This document shows positions 5,912 through 5,954 of a DNA stretch of 5,954 nucleotides, piece after piece. The number at the start of each line of letters is the position of its first letter. Within the stretch, counting starts at the first letter, position 1. The position numbers and the translations under genes are program-made. Origin of the DNA: DATLYT01 sp035574455 (GTDB lineage Bacteria; Bacteroidota; Ignavibacteria; UBA10030); contig DATLYT010000199.1 of assembly GCA_035574455.1 (NCBI GenBank), positions 1 to 5,954 on the forward strand, written 5' to 3'. Under the pieces are notes generated by a model that did no database searches, was not told where the DNA came from, and saw only the letters and a list, made by a program, of their open reading frames with translations.

Positions 5912-5943
5912 AAGCCCCATCGGGGCGACCTGTTGATTTGCCA
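5912..5943 (+). repeat. REP-like palindrome, copy 4
   Basis: AAGCCCCATCGGGGCGACCT is followed by GTTGATTTGCCA. It lies in the same orientation as copy 3, 19 bases further right, with the GCCCC/GGGGC stem form of copy 2 and the GCGACCT junction of copy 1. Confidence 0.55.
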
Positions 5944-5954
5944 CAATAATTTAG

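Larger units (their letters stand above)
5439..5954. other. repeat-rich non-coding stretch upstream of tnpA
   Basis: No convincing gene is seen on either strand. The stretch is made largely of short inverted repeats: four copies of one REP-like palindrome, a 13-bp perfect hairpin, a GC terminator-like hairpin, two smaller inverted repeats, and T-runs near 5492-5499 and 5854-5859. A minus-strand open frame of 79 codons (5564-5803) exists but runs straight through the hairpins. No tRNA or clear promoter was recognised. No remnant of an ABC ATPase or membrane-fusion protein was found here. Confidence 0.7.

Noticed and set aside
5468..5943. CRISPR array
   Set aside because: The repeated units are short palindromes in mixed orientation and irregular spacing, without uniform spacers or cas genes.

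Overview
The window reads almost entirely on the minus strand. From right to left it holds a repeat-rich non-coding stretch, an IS200/IS605-type Y1 transposase gene, two ABC-2 membrane permease genes, a regulatory gap, and a two-component system. The two-component system is a PAS-PAS histidine kinase followed by an NtrC-family sigma-54 activator that runs off the left edge. Base composition looks roughly balanced. Small REP-like palindromes of the AGCYCC..GGRGCGACC type next to a Y1 transposase, together with an NtrC-type system, would fit a member of the Bacteroidota/Chlorobi/Ignavibacteria neighbourhood or another environmental Gram-negative. That assignment is inference only; no marker gene is present.

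Right part (about 4953-5954). About 516 bases upstream of the transposase carry no convincing gene. They hold at least four copies of a short palindromic repeat (two pointing left, two pointing right), a long perfect hairpin, a terminator-like GC hairpin whose T-run faces left, and two smaller inverted repeats. The transposase (161 aa) keeps its HUH motif and catalytic tyrosine. Its stop codon overlaps the first permease start in an ATGA, and the permease ribosome binding site lies inside the transposase gene.

Middle part (2699-4956). Two permeases of near-equal length (377 and 375 aa) also overlap by ATGA. Each shows one N-terminal membrane helix, a large extracytoplasmic domain, and five more helices: the layout of the YbhR/YbhS/YhhJ class of ABC-2 exporters. 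The ATPase and membrane-fusion partners that normally go with such pairs are not in the window, and the place where the ATPase is often found is taken by the transposase.

Left part (1-2698). The 190-base gap before the kinase contains a near-consensus sigma-54 (-24/-12) promoter reading into the kinase gene, and a perfect 16-bp palindrome about 134 bases upstream of the predicted start site, the usual place for an activator binding site. The kinase and the activator overlap by 8 bases and are translationally coupled. The simplest reading is an autoregulated, cytoplasmic NtrB/NtrC-like pair. Whether it also controls the neighbouring exporter cannot be told from this window.
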